The notes: a model not told the origin generated them from the sequence alone. Counted from the first letter of the stretch, positions 12,945 through 25,222 are shown. The stretch is 64,000 nucleotides of DNA from Ursus arctos (GCF_023065955.2 NW_026622875.1:15975001-16039000), one strand, 5' to 3'. Program-made: numbers and translations.

Positions 12945-13143
12945 GAGATCTAGCTTCAGAGTTAGAAAGGTCAGAGTTCAAATCTTGCCTCTAGAAAAGG
13001 CAAATAAATTCCCAAAGCCACCCTTCATTCATCTATCAAATAAGGATGAAAGTCATAATTATTCTGTGACAATTAAGGTAAGGCATATCAAATCAACTAC
13101 TTATCAGAGAAACTGGCAGCCAGGAAGTGTTCAATAAAGTTGG
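12945..13143 (+). mobile_element. MIR-like SINE, sense
   Basis: It shows the MIR order in decayed form: a GTTCAAATC box, a decayed 'CATCTATCAAATAAGGATGA' region equivalent to the MIR core, and a 3' end reading AAGTGTTCAATAAAGTTGG. No target duplication is visible, as expected for an old element. Confidence 0.55.
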
Positions 13144-13311
13144 GCTTTATAATGTTATCTATGTTTGCCAGACAACAAAGCATCACCAAAGCATGTGTAG
13201 CTATATACACACATAGGTTTAGAATCAGGGAGAATACGTTGATTCTGACACTTATAAGAGGAGTGGCATTTGATCAACTAATTCTAATGAGTTTAGATCA
13301 ATTCATTCTCA

Positions 13312-13360
13312 TTCTCTGAGTTTAAATTCTGATTCAACTCTTCTTCTCTGAGTTTAAATT
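13312..13360. repeat. 17-bp direct repeat
   Basis: TTCTCTGAGTTTAAATT occurs at 13312-13328 and again at 13344-13360, with a 32-bp period. Probably a local slippage duplication. Confidence 0.85.
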
Positions 13361-13369
13361 TCGACTTCT

Positions 13370-16300
13370 GTAAAGGGCTATATAGTTGATAGAGGCACAA
13401 AATCTGTGCTCTACCAGTAAATGCTTATAAATGTCTAATTTGCATTTGCTGATTTCTTATGGTGTAATTCCTTCCACCACAGCCAATTTCAAGCTTCCAA
13501 CACAGAGTTGGGAAGAGATGTGCAGTTGCACATCATTATATGTATAATATAGTTATAAATAATGTAAAATATATTATTTATCTCATGATATTATTTTCTG
13601 CATATGGATTCAATAACTATAAATAACAATCAAAATCAGGATATTGATGAAATATTGTATAATAATTAGGAATTAATGAATTTTGAATATTATCTCTTTT
13701 AGTATAATTCATTTTGTGGTAAGTTTTATAATTTGTCTTTTTATACTAAGAGTTATGTTGAGCAGCTCAGCTCTCAATAGTTCTGAAAATTTAACCATCA
13801 TCTCTTGTGAGCCAAGAGGAGCTGGCTTCAGTAGTACAAGAGCACATGCAGATTAAATTAGATAATACTGGCAAAACACCTACACACATTTCTTTCTTAA
13901 CAAAGCACTTTGCAAGCTACATATATCCATATCTATATGTTTATATAGATACAAATCATTTTATATTTATTTGTTATGACTTATTTATACACATTTCTTT
14001 GCCACACCAATGAATTATTGCTTTTGTCTGAGTCAAGTAGGGAAAGTAGATGAGAATACCAAGACAAACAAACAAAGACATAAACAAAACCCACTATCAG
14101 ACACAACTCAATCTGGAAAAGACTTAAGTCTCCAACAGTGTAATCTCTCAGAACATATTTCACTATCAATCCACTCAATATTGCCTTCAATAATAATTTT
14201 AACTCCACCTTTGATGACTCTATGAGACAGAAATGCTATAAACATTATACTAAAACTTTTTTAAAGTTTAAATTTTAATATTTAATTAACAATGTTAATT
14301 TATAAAATATACGATTGTATAATATATCTTATATAATTAATAATATTAAATCAGCAATAACAAATCTGACAGCATTTAGATCAGACTAAAGGAAATATTT
14401 CAATATTTTTCTTCCTAGATAAATTCATTTGCCTGAGCCAGTTGATTTTTTTAAAAATTAAGCATAGCGTGATTCAAAATTGGCACCCTGGGGAATCATT
14501 GCCACCATAAGGAATTCTCTGAAAAATCAATTAAAGCAAAGTTAAGTAAATTAAATGAAAGGAAGTCCTTCATGGAAACTCTCAAAATACAAACGTATTA
14601 AAACTATACCAAGTTACTCTATATTCAAAATACATTCAGAGATTTCTCCTTATGTGATTACTAATGTGATTTTTTTCCAAGTGATTCAACAAATAGTTAT
14701 TGAGGTGTTACCATATTCCAGATCCTTGTGCTAGATGATTTTCCATGTTACTTTGCTTCTCAACTTCTCTTTGTTAATATTTTACCCAGACTGTTTGCAA
14801 CTTTGCACATCTCAAACAAGCCTTATAAGAGAGCTCTCACTTACATTTTCACATTCTGCTATGATTTATATTTGCAAAGAAGATTTTATATTTTTCTCTG
14901 CCTTCTTTACTCATCACTTACTCATTGATTTTCTAAGGATTTTGTGCAAATACCACATTAAAAATGATATAAATTCAATAAGCAAGAGTCATGTTTAGTT
15001 GTTTTATGCAGCATAAAAAGAATATTTGTTCATTGAGCTGAAAATTTTAATTATAAACTAGCAACTCTATAAAAAATACTTTTGATATTCTTCAGATTAA
15101 AAAGGGGTTAGCTAATTTTCTCATTCAGAATAAAAACAATTAGCCTATTATGTTACTCATGTTTTAAATACATACACATACACACACATATATTATTATG
15201 TGTATCTGATTTAAATTAGAGAACGAAGTTGAGTCTGTGATTTTTCTCTCCAAATTCAGAACATAACATTTAAATATCTAGATAAATGGCAAAAATAATC
15301 TGAATGGTTTAAGAAGTGGATTCAATAAGAAAATAATAATAATGGTAAAAAGGTAAGTTATTTTTCAAGGTCATTATCACTTACAATAAATTAGTTTTTC
15401 TGATCTATAGGGATGTTCAACTAGATATGCCAGAAAATGTGTATTATTTTAATCTTCCATGAATATTTTCAAAGTTTCAAGTGTATAATGGAAATTGCTT
15501 TTAAGTACTATATTTTTACTTTGATGAAATAATCTTTGGACACTCTCTTGACAAACAAGTACTGTGTTTGTACTCTTAGTATTATATCAACATTGCTCCA
15601 TAGAGCTGATCCTTTATTTGTAGGTTTTATTATGATAGAACAGAGTGGCTTACAGAGAGGGAATGTGTAAATAAATCACAGCTTCCTAAAAAAATACAGA
15701 CACCTTTAGAAAATTTCCACTGGCAGTGAAACTTGTTTTGAATTATATTTTTATTTCAAAATAAATGTAACTTACTGAGATTCACATTCCTTAAGTAACT
15801 GGGGAACAGAAAAGCAAAACAAAGAAGTGGAATGAAGTCATAAATTGTAATTGACCCTAAATGTAACATCATTCTTAACCTGAAAGATTTAGTTTCACTT
15901 TTAAATGGCAAAAATGGAAACTAAGTATATTTTAAACATTTGCGCTAATTTATAATCTGCTTTAAACACATAATTATTGTTTGTCACTGAGGAAAGTATA
16001 TGTATTACATATGTTAAGTGACTTCTTATGCCTATGACCAAAAAATGATGAATTATCCAAAATCCTGAAGACAGACACAATGAAACAACTTATTGCTATT
16101 AAAAAAGTCATTAGTGTCAGGAATGTAATATAGATTTCATCCATGGAAGCATCGTTTATGAATTCATTCTTTAGTCTATTATTTCAGATTTTAAAACAAA
16201 TAGGTAAACTTTTAAATTCAGTATTTGGTAAGTTTTAGAAAACACTTATTTTCTATTATGTATGAAAAATATGGAAAATGTTAAGTATACATTGGTGCAA

Positions 16301-17180
16301 GAATCACCAAACTTTTGGAAGCAATAACAATACTCCTCTTAGAAAAAGCAAAGAGTCCTCAATTTCACCTATTTTCTAAAGAAATGCAATTGGACCAGTC
16401 TCTTTGTTATATTTTTTAAAGTAAAATTAGCATTTACAACCACAATTTTGCAACTTAGATGGTCAAATAATATCTACTGAATATTGTGATCTAAGTAAAT
16501 TAAAAAATAATCATACCTGTTTAGGATATGTTTTTTCCCCCTTTTTTGCTCCCCTATGGGATAAACTGAATTTGTCATGTTATTGATAAAGCCTGATTTT
16601 CAGGAATAGTGATTCATATAATAATAATGATTTCACATTGTAGAGAATCATGATCTAACAAAAGCATCTTGAACGAAGGAAACTTGACATCACAAGCCTT
16701 TCTTTTATGTGCTGTGTATTAAAAGGCCATTTTATTAGTTAGTCACTATATATGAACAAGCTACTATAATCAGGCAAATGGAGGGTTGGTCTTTCAAGAG
16801 TCTATCATTAATGAAACTGAAAGGTTTAAAACTGATGTTTAGACTTTGTTAGCTGGAGAAGATTATTTATGGAATAATTTGCATTGTGATTCCAGAGCCA
16901 AAGTTTGATGCATGACTTCATTGTATTTGAAACTCAGTGAACACCATGGTTAGCTGTGTCCTCAAAAGGAAACCATGCATTTCCATTTCTAAGTATACAC
17001 AGATATCAGAAGGTTACCAAATATAACAAAATGAAATTGTTTAAAATTATGATCCATGGCAATTGTTTTATAACTCAATTCTTGAATAAAGTATTAGGAT
17101 CTAAATGTGACCATCTATACTTTCTTGTCTTTGGGGATATTGCACAACTTTGAAAAACACTACTGGGTATTTTGGTGAGA
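13370..17180. other. AT-rich unique sequence, nothing identified
   Basis: No gene recognised. Small open frames at 13.8-15.0 kb are low-complexity by-products of AT-rich DNA. A CA/TA tract lies at 15169-15200. A very decayed antisense MIR-like phrase may be present at 14680-14740. Confidence 0.45.
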
Positions 17181-17189
17181 AAAGCATGT

Positions 17190-17405
17190 AATTAGAAGTT
17201 TTAGTGATCTAAATTTGAATCCTGTTTCTGTCATCTATTAGCTTTATATCCCGAGTGAAAGTGATTAACCAGTCTCAATTTTCCTGAATTGAAACAAAAA
17301 AAGATAACAAAACTTACCTAAAAGAGAAGTTTTTGAGGACTAAATGAGAAAACACATAGAAAAGCTAGCACAATGTCTGCCATAGACTAAGAATTCAATA
17401 TCACT
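17190..17405 (+). mobile_element. MIR-like SINE, sense
   Basis: Order of features: AATTTGAATCCTG box, a decayed 'TCTCAATTTTCCTGAATTGAAAC' core, 'GAGGACTAAATGAGAAAAC', then 'GCTAGCACAATGTCTGCCATAGAC'. This matches the MIR layout and orientation, with heavy decay. Confidence 0.6.
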
Positions 17406-17419
17406 CTTTCTGTTCACAT

Positions 17420-18370
17420 TCCCTTCAAATACAAAATTACATTTGTTTTCAAACTTTGTTGTTGTCATAACTGCCAATCTGAGGGAATATTTTGCCTAAA
17501 TCACAGGTTCTAATTTATAGATTATCTTGGTTGATTAGAATATATTGGACCTTCTTAAAGTTGAACTCATGTTATTAAGATTTTTGTTGGAACAATTTAC
17601 AGGTTTATTCACAAATTATGAACTAATAAGAAATAAAATGAAAACTATATTTCCTGTGGCTAAGATTAAAACTTTCAGAAGAACATTATCAGTGTCACCT
17701 TACTTGCCCTGCCACTAGTATATGTCCCTCCTGTAGTGACTGTATTGTTCTAGGCAATTTGTATGGTTTTCAATGTATCTTTGCAAATACAAAGCGAAAC
17801 TGGAAAAGAGACTAGAAGAACAGCCAAATGGAGGAGCACACCCTAGAACCCAGAAAAAGTACCAAGGGAGGAAGAGTAGGAAATTAGGCCTTAAAAAGAA
17901 ATAATAACCAAGGGAAAAAGGGTATTCAATATCATCAACAGACTTCAGGAGCAATAAGACTAAAGACAGGAAATTGATTTTGATCAGTAGGTCATTGTTG
18001 ACCAACATGAATATAATTTTTGCATAGTAGTCTAAGCCCATCTTCAAGGGTTAAAGGAAGATTGGATGTTCACTCTACCAAATAGCTGTGGCTGAGATCC
18101 ACATGGACATCCATGTCCCAAAATTCAATGGAAATTTTTAATTTTTCTTGAACGCTAAGCCACGTATGGCACTGTTAATTACTTTTTTCTCAGAAAATCA
18201 TCTTCCCTTGGTTTAATTTACACTAACATTTCTATTGTTCTAACTCTGGCTACTTGTAACTCTTTGTGGCAGACATCTTCTTATATTGACCATTCACTAT
18301 GTAAGTATTCTTTTGGTTTTAGGCCCTATTCTCATATTACTTTATAATCGCTTCCCATGTAAACTTATTT
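17420..18370. other. Unassigned sequence with one 110-codon minus frame
   Basis: The minus-strand open frame at 17715-18047 would encode a hydrophobic, Phe/Leu-rich product. That is what the reverse of A-rich, purine-biased DNA gives by chance. The plus text from 17.8 to 18.05 kb has the feel of an old repeat, but I cannot name it. Confidence 0.3.
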
Positions 18371-18379
18371 TTGTCTATA

Positions 18380-18790
18380 GTTTCATTGATTAATTATACC
18401 CAAATGATTCCCAAATGTTTATCTCTCTCTTAGACTTTACTTTTGAACTTCAGGCCTATACCCAGCTACCTACTCAACAGCTCCACCTGTATGTTCCAAA
18501 ATACTCCAAATTCATGGCATTTTCTAGAATCCTACCTTCAAAAACTTAAATTTCCAATTGCAGAAAGTAGATACACCATCTTTCCAGTTCCCTAAGCCAG
18601 AAACTCGAATCATGCTATATCAATCCATCACTAAGTCCTGTCAATTTCTGTTTCTAAGTGTCTCCAACCATCTATTCTCCCTACTGCCAAATTCATTCTC
18701 CGTACATGGAAAAGATGATTTGTTCAAGATTTAAAACTCATCAGATAATGTCTTCCATTTTCAAAACCTCATCACTCCTATTTTAAGTGA
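18380..18790 (+). mobile_element. L2/CR1-type LINE reverse transcriptase remnant
   Basis: The plus strand reads like a decayed CR1-clade reverse transcriptase just after its catalytic block: a YxDDxQ-like phrase around 18396-18415, then text equivalent to 'ELQ..I..LLDIST..M' and a run ending near 'KSCQF'. Multiple frame breaks make it non-functional. The L2 name is my best guess from family knowledge. Confidence 0.45.
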
Positions 18791-19003
18791 TTGAATTATT
18801 TTTAGAATGACTGAAATATGTAATAGAGCATTCAAGACTCAGAATGATTTGTCTCTTTCCTATCTGTTTATAACCCCAAAAGAGATAAAAGCAATAACTG
18901 TTCAAAGTTGAGTCAAGGGAAATATTTCAGGATAAAGGATAAGTCTACATTCTTGAACATGGGAGGACAAGACCCAGTTGAGAGAAATGGATTAAAGGTA
19001 TCT

Positions 19004-19245
19004 AAAAAAGAAAGGTAGTGGGGCGCCTGGGTGGCGCAGTTGTTAAGCGTATGCCTTTGGCTCAGGGCGTGATCCCAGTGTTCTGGGATTGAGCCCCACG
19101 TCAGGCTCCTCTGCTGGCAGCCTGCTTCTTCCTCTCTCACTCCCCCTGTTTGTGTTCCCTCTCTCACTGGCTGTCGCTCTGTCTGTCAAATAAATAAATA
19201 AAATCTTTAAAAAAAATAAAAGAAAAAAGAAAAAAGAAAGGTAGT
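19004..19245 (+). mobile_element. CAN-SINE (SINEC1_AMe-like) with target duplication
   Basis: The SINE body runs from about 19020 to the A-rich tail near 19229. Its tRNA-Lys-derived head begins GGGCGCCTGGGTGGCGCAG and contains a TTAAGCG box. The body carries CCTGCTTCTTCCTCTC and a GGCTGTCGCTCTGTCTGTC segment, then (AAAT)n and AATCTTT. Perfect 16-bp target duplications AAAAAAGAAAGGTAGT lie at 19004-19019 and 19230-19245. The intact duplication shows a fairly recent insertion. Confidence 0.95.
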
Positions 19246-19699
19246 AATAGAAGAATCAAGATCTTAGTAGTAAGAGTAAAGAGGGATAGCTTACCCATGT
19301 AAAAGAGAAAAGACACAACTTACTAGTAAACAAAAAGGGTAAAAAGTTAAATTTAAATATGAATATGTACTTTCATAATTGTTTTCAATTAAATTATATA
19401 TTAACTATGAATATAGTTTATGTGGGCATAGACATTAAAATTCATTACTAGATAAGATGTGAGTAAATATTTATTACTGGGCTTCAATTTAAAATATTGT
19501 ATCATGTTCTAGAAATGTATTTAGACACAAAGAATTATTTGCTCTATATTCTTAAATGTCTATGGTTTCTTAATTTGCATTTTCAATGAAGTCAAAAAGT
19601 TGCAATTTAGTATAGATACATTTATTTTTAGTTCACCAGAAGATTTTTCTGTGAAGTTTGGAAATCATACAATGCTATTGGACAATTCTTAGTTGACTA

Positions 19700-20000
19700 C
19701 ACGAAAAGCAGGCCTACCCTGAAAAGATGAAAATTTGCACTATTGAAGACGGTCAATAAAGAGCCGCAGGCTCTGAGGGCAATTCCAGTTATTAGCAGAT
19801 GTATGCTCTTGTGAGTATACAAGTACCTCTTCATATCTCTTTAACACTTGTAAAGTGTCACTGTGTAAACTACTTTCTGGGATGAAGCCAAGCACTTTGG
19901 AAGCTGAATAACTCAGGCAACTAGAGGTCTATTTATTTCACTAAAACAGTGAATGGTGTACGAACTAGAAGAAGAATCTGATTCAGTAAGTATTAAATAA
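19700..20000. promoter_or_regulatory. Candidate conserved block with donor-like sites
   Basis: Repeat-free, more complex text than its flanks. It contains two strong U1-type donor words: CTTGTGAGTAT near 19807-19817 and TCAGTAAGTATT near 19983-19994. A pyrimidine-rich acceptor-like run ends in AAAACAG near 19947. The short segment between that acceptor and the second donor has stops in all frames, so any exon would be non-coding. I list it as a weak regulatory or non-coding exon candidate. Confidence 0.2.
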
Positions 20001-21040
20001 TTTGTTTCTGTATAATTTTACCTGAGCTCTGACTGTCAAGTATGGAGATTGATTTTTAGGTGCATACTTGAACAGAAAAACCCTCATAACTGCTATTTTT
20101 AAAGAGACTAATCTTGAGATAGTGTATGTTTACTTCAATAATGATTCCAGCAATTAAGAACATTTGAGAATCCTCTTTTGGAATTAATTTCAAAGGAAGG
20201 TTATTGGTCAAACATGAAATCCCCCTTTGTATGGACTAAAATGTGATTTCCTGGGTTCTTTACTATCTTTTTTGTTTTCTTATTAAAATTGGAAAATATC
20301 AGTGGTTTGGAAAAAAATAAATCATTTACAGGTGTCAACTATTTCTCATAAAAAAGGTTACCCTAAAATAGAAGGTACATAAATATTTTGAGGTTTAACA
20401 TCCCCATCTGAATAAATTTCTAGATGTCAGGTGTATAGGCATTTACTGATCCCTGACCACATCACCACCAATATAATTAATAAACTCTAAAGATAGGGTA
20501 AAAATCAACAAAAGTCCTAGAGACTGGGAAAGAAATTTTGATAAAGTTCTGTGGATGTAGTAGCAATAGAATCATATTAAATACAATTATACTCTAATAC
20601 GTCCATCTTTAAAAACAACAATATGGCCAGAGAATAAATTAGGCTACTTATAAATAAGGAAACTTGAGTTTAAGATATCCCTTTCTTTTTTTAAAAGACA
20701 TCTCTCTCTTGCATTTTAAATGCAAGAAGTCCACAAAGATTGCCTTCTACATTTTGAGGGAAAGAAAACCCATTCATTATACACATTCCTAAATAGGCAG
20801 GGTCTAAACAAGTATCCATATATTCTTCCTGAAGATATTACTAATTGGACTGTGATCCAACAACCTTAAATAAATTGCAAACCTATGCAATACAACTAAG
20901 CATTGAGGCTTACTCAGTAATTTTTAAGTCAATGCTTATTACGTTAATCTATTAGTTTATTTCAATTCCAATCATGAGCTCAAGTCAGTTTTGAGATATC
21001 TGAAAATGTGATAAAAGAGCTTCATGGAAGGAAGAGGAGA
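20000..21040. other. AT-rich sequence, nothing identified
   Basis: No gene or clear repeat. Confidence 0.4.
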
Positions 21041-21529
21041 GAAAAAGTAGCAGACTCTATGAGAGGGCTGTCGCTGCAGATTTCAGAAGTAGTAGCAAAT
21101 GTATACTTTCTGAAGATGAGGGGCGTAACCTAAGTTGAAATATCTATGTCTGTTTTTTAAGCAGCAAGAGCAGGAGCAGAGGTGAACTGCTGAGCTCTAG
21201 ACTGGGTTTGGTTTATAAAAACAGAGAAAGTGGGGTTCTGTGAAGTATCTCAGAGACATAGAATGTGGGGCAGCAGAGAAGAACTTAGACCTGCCTTATG
21301 AAAATCAACCATCTGGGTTACTATTAAGATAGGTCTCTCCCAAAGGAAACTCTTGCAAGTAGCTGATCCAGAAAAACCCAACTAATTTAACAATGGACTT
21401 TAAAAAAGACACTAGCAGAGCTTGGATTTAAAAAATCACCATCATTTTAAAAGAAAAGAAAGAAGTAGTATAACTTTCCAACAGATGAAAGCTACTCACC
21501 AGAAAAATATTGCCAATCAGCTTATTTAA

Positions 21530-22030
21530 AAAATGTAAGGAATAATTACCCATTTAAAAAAAAATAATGAAGCAATTAGTTTTTTTTGAAGGCAAGACCT
21601 CAAAGTGGAAATGCAAAAATTCAGGGAGGAAGTGGAAAGACAATAAAATAAAATGAAACATGATCTGCCAGAAGTTCCAAAAGATGAAGAGGAAAATGAT
21701 ATAAAAGAATATAAAAAAATTATTAAAAATAGAGGAAAACAAAGGAAAATGGGAATTAAGTAAAATGCAGGAAAGCACATAGAAGAATTTTAAAAAGTAA
21801 CAAAAATTAAATAGACATTTTAAAGGAGCTAAAAAGTCTTAGAAATAGCAATTATTACAGAAGAGAAGCTGAAGGGATTAACATACACATAAATAATCAA
21901 AAATAATCCTAAACAGTGGAACAGAAGAAATATTTAGATATATAATTCAAGAAAACTTTTGTGAAATAAAGATTGAATTAGCATATTGAAAATGTCAAAA
22001 CTATTCATGTGAACATCTATCAATAATCTT
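21530..22030 (+). mobile_element. HAL1/L1 ORF1-like remnant
   Basis: A purine-rich, Lys/Glu-codon-rich plus strand resembles the coiled-coil part of L1/HAL1 ORF1. It continues into a phrase at about 21946-22000 equivalent to the HAL1 text around 'ENF.EIK..L.L.IE.A'. All frames are broken. HAL1 ('half-L1') carries only ORF1. The upstream region 21040-21530 may belong to the same element but I cannot show it. Confidence 0.4.
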
Positions 22031-22059
22031 TCTATAAGTAAGTGTTTATTTGATATAAA

Positions 22060-23250
22060 AATAATTAAAGAATATAAAGAAAAGTCAAAAAAAAATGATT
22101 TACTCATAACTCCACCAGAGAAGCTAATTATTAACATTTGTTATATCTGTTTCAATTTTCCTGCACTTAACTATGCATACAATATAATATATAACATGTA
22201 AGGTAATATTACATATGACAAGATACAATATACAACAAAATATGTAATATAATATATAAAATTATACTTAGGCATATTTTTTACATTAAATAAACAGGTA
22301 TATTTAAACTCATTTTTAATTCTAATCTAAAAATTTATGTTGAAAAACACTTCAATGCTTATAGTAAAAAAAAAAATTACACAGAACAAAATTGCATAGA
22401 GTGAAAAGTTAATCATTTTCCCATCTCGGGCTTTTTTTTCTTTTGCATTTTTTCCAGGTCTTTACACAAATGGAAACATGCCATTAACAAAGTTTGGACC
22501 TTTTTCCCATTAATAATGCATTTATTTACAGACTCTCAAAGGGTCAAACATCAGCAATATAAGTCTACCTCACTCTTTTTGATGGCCACATGGTATCACA
22601 TTAAAAGAAGGTACTACAATTTGCTTAAGTATACCGTTAGCTTATTTTTGATCTTTAGCTTTTCCAACAATGCTGCTGTGGATATCTTGCATATAAATGT
22701 AAGATATGTGCTAGTATTTCTGTAAGATAAATACCCAGAAACACAATTGTGGGGTAAAAATAGAGGTACATTTAAATTTTTACAACTATTGTCGTATGAA
22801 TCTCCATATTTGTTGCCATTTTCCATATTAAGAAAAATAGAATGAAGCCACTTATGTTCTTTCACTCTCACCATACTCTACATACCATTTTTTAAAAATC
22901 TTCACCAATATGATAGGTGAAACAGTGGTACTTCCTTGTTTAACTAAAATTTTAAAATCATAAGGTTGAGCATCCCTACTGACAACTTACATTTCTTTAT
23001 CTGAAAATTGACTATTTATGAATATTTCTCATTTTACTATTGGGTGATTATTGTTTTCATATTGAATTACAAGAGCTCTTTACATATTATAAGTCAATAT
23101 TTCTGCATGTCATATGTGTTATGGTTAGTCTTTGCCAGATTGCAATTTCTTTATTGGTGTTGTTCATTTCCACTTCTACAAGCAAAACTTTTTCATTGTA
23201 ATGTAGTGAAAAGTACTTTGTGACTTAATTATAACAGCTTTCTTCCTCTA
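22060..23250 (-). mobile_element. Antisense L1 3'-end remnant
   Basis: The plus strand carries the familiar reverse of an old L1 3' end: 'AACAATGCTGCTGTGGATATC', 'GTATTTCTGTAAGATAAATAC', 'CAATATGATAGGTGAAACAG' and 'ACAAGAGCTCTTTACATATTAT' phrases in the expected order. Heavily decayed and certainly inactive. Confidence 0.6.
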
Positions 23251-23269
23251 TAATTCTATTTTTACTTTT

Positions 23270-23700
23270 CATAATTTCCCCTGTATTTAAACTCCTTTAT
23301 TAAAAATACTGCATAGTATCCCATGGTATGATGCATCATAATTTTTTAGCTTATCCTTTATCACTGGTTATTTGGTTATTTGGTTTAGTTCCTTTTTTTT
23401 TTTTTTTAATTCTGGGCAGTGTTGGGAAGAATATCCGTATGTTTTACATATATTACTATAGTCATGACTTTCCCAATTATATATTATTTTCCACTATAAT
23501 TATAGTGTCAAATAGCATTCATATGTTTAATATTTTACATTTGTAGCCTCCCAAATGCCCTTTCATGAACAGTATAACGATTTACATGCCCACAAGCAAT
23601 ATGTGTGAAATGTCATTTTTTGACACCATTACCAAGTCTGAGTATTGTTAGTTTTAAATATATTTTCCAATTGTAAATTTTACCATCAAACTTATCTCAG
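23270..23700 (-). mobile_element. Second antisense L1 3'-end remnant
   Basis: It repeats part of the same 3'-end theme as its left neighbour (GATGCATCATAATTTTTTAG, then TTTGGTTATTTGG, then a CCCACAAGCAATATGTG phrase). So it is a separate fragment or a duplication rather than a continuation. A poly(T) run at 23392-23407 lies inside. Confidence 0.5.
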
Positions 23701-23704
23701 AACA

Positions 23705-25060
23705 AATAATTACATTATTCATCCCCAGTCCTTTGTCTTTTTCTTTAGATTTTTTTTCCAGTACTTTTTACTCTAAACTTAGTTTGTTTTCTGTGCCACT
23801 CAGACAAAAGACTGACTCCAAGGATAAAGATTTCCTCTGGGCAAATGGGAGAGAAACTGCACAAAGAAAAATTCAGGTTGCTACTTTTCCAAGTAAGAGG
23901 ATCACTCTTTTCTAGAACATATTTAGATGCTTCTTTTCTTCAGTCTAACAGCCCTATGTTTTGTATTGAAATAAAAACATCTTCTCAATTGCATTATGTC
24001 TACTTCCACAGCCCATTTAAGCTTCTATTGTATTCTGTTCTCATTTGTCTGGGGAAAAGATGGACTACGTTTCTGAGGCTGAGTGAGGCTCAGACTCCAT
24101 ATCATTTCCTTACATCCTCATCATCATGGGTGGCAGAGGAGGGCAATTCATTCTCTCTCCACCGAAACCCTTCCCTCACATGTGGTGCAAAGCTCCAGGC
24201 AGACAGGCTGGAGACTTGCATGTCCTCCAAAGACTGCAGTTGTAAAACCGCTCTTGCAAGATCAGACCCTTGCTAATTACAATACCAACATCTATTAACT
24301 TTTTCATTCATCACCAATTTTCATTCATTTCTTAAGGCTAATACTAATTGCAACTTAAAAAAAATAATAATGCTAAATAGGGCAAGCAATCTGGGAACCC
24401 AAATGGTATATTCCCCTCCTGATACACATTCTCTCATTAGACACATTCACAGAGGAGGGAAAAAAAAATCCTTCCAAAGCGCTGGCACTGCAAATTATTA
24501 TTTTTATAAATTCTATTTGTTCTAGGGTTATTGAATATACTATTTTTTTAACTTATAAAGTGAGAGTTTGGGGATAATCGACTTGGTAAGCAGTCTCAAT
24601 GGAGAATTTAAAATGAGGGAAAACATGGTGAAGAGGAAATAATAAGAGGAGGAAAGTACTAGATCTTGAAAAGTAATCTGGGATAAACCAACGGGGCTTT
24701 TAATAAACATGATCTTTGTTAATTTTGCTCTGGATATAGCCAGCAAAGATTCCAGAAATATTTTGCTACTTAAGAAAATAACCACTTCCCTAAAATAATT
24801 TTGCTGCCTTGTCTGTTATTTATCATCTAGCTACAATTATCATATCAACATGTTAGCTAAAATAAAACAAATATGTCCTAATGGCATGAAGAGAAGGATG
24901 CACTTTTAGTTCCTGGTTTATTAGTTTGGTAAGAATCTATTGACATGTTTATCCTTATAATTAGTCATTTCCTAGTTAGGAAAATAAGAACCCTCTCTTG
25001 TCCATGTTAATAACTGGAACTTTTGGTCACAGGATAAGTTTCCATTATTCAAAATTGCAT
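23705..25060. other. Unique sequence with a 143-codon open frame, not called as a gene
   Basis: The plus-strand frame at 23845-24276 is the longest in the window. Its product has no recognisable domain, no signal peptide, mixed composition and no conserved motif. The region 24060-24290 is more GC-rich than its flanks. Without similarity I regard the frame as chance. Confidence 0.35.
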
Positions 25061-25131
25061 TTTGGCCTTCTATTTCCTAGGCCGTGTTTGCCATCTGTCA
25101 GAAGCCACATTAACGGTTCATTTTATTACAG

Positions 25132-25222
25132 AATGGGTTAAAGGTGGAGGAAGTGAACAGAGTAATACAGGAGGTAACAAACTCTGGCGTGTATTCAGGC
25201 AAATGTCAACTAACTCGAGATG
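25132..25222 (+). other. Candidate spliced exon (91 bp)
   Basis: A pyrimidine-rich acceptor TTCATTTTATTACAG ends at 25131 with a branch-like TTAAC about 18 bases upstream. At 25222/25223 the text ATG|GTAAGTGT is a near-ideal donor. The 91 bases between are open in two of three plus frames. Frame starting at 25132 gives a peptide beginning NGLKVEEVNRVIQE and ending CQLTRDG; this has a plausible amphipathic helix. The frame starting at 25134 is also open across the exon (WVKGGGSEQ... to ...MSTNSR). I do not recognise either peptide. The length is not a multiple of three, so inclusion would shift frame unless the exon is constitutive. No other exon of a gene is visible. Alternatives are a lncRNA exon or chance. 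Confidence 0.35.

Larger units (their letters stand above)
1..19003. other. Insertion-poor block (no CAN-SINE, no recognisable L1)
   Basis: Reading both strands, I find no CAN-SINE head or tail, no L1 ORF or UTR similarity and no LTR in this stretch. The only interspersed repeats I can suggest are old MIR-like pieces near 9.65, 12.95 and 17.2 kb and an L2-like piece near 18.4 kb. The remaining 45 kb carries about twelve CAN-SINEs, so 19 kb with none is unusual. Long stretches lacking recent transposons are known in mammals and tend to surround developmental regulators. Constraint here is my inference. Confidence 0.55.

Noticed and set aside
17715..18047. 110-codon hydrophobic minus frame as a membrane protein
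   Set aside because: Composition mirrors A-rich purine-biased plus-strand DNA; no membrane-protein family resemblance and no conserved residues evident.
23845..24276. 143-codon open frame, the longest in the window
   Set aside because: No domain, motif or family resemblance, no start context or splice structure that supports it, and a frame of this length is not surprising in 64 kb.
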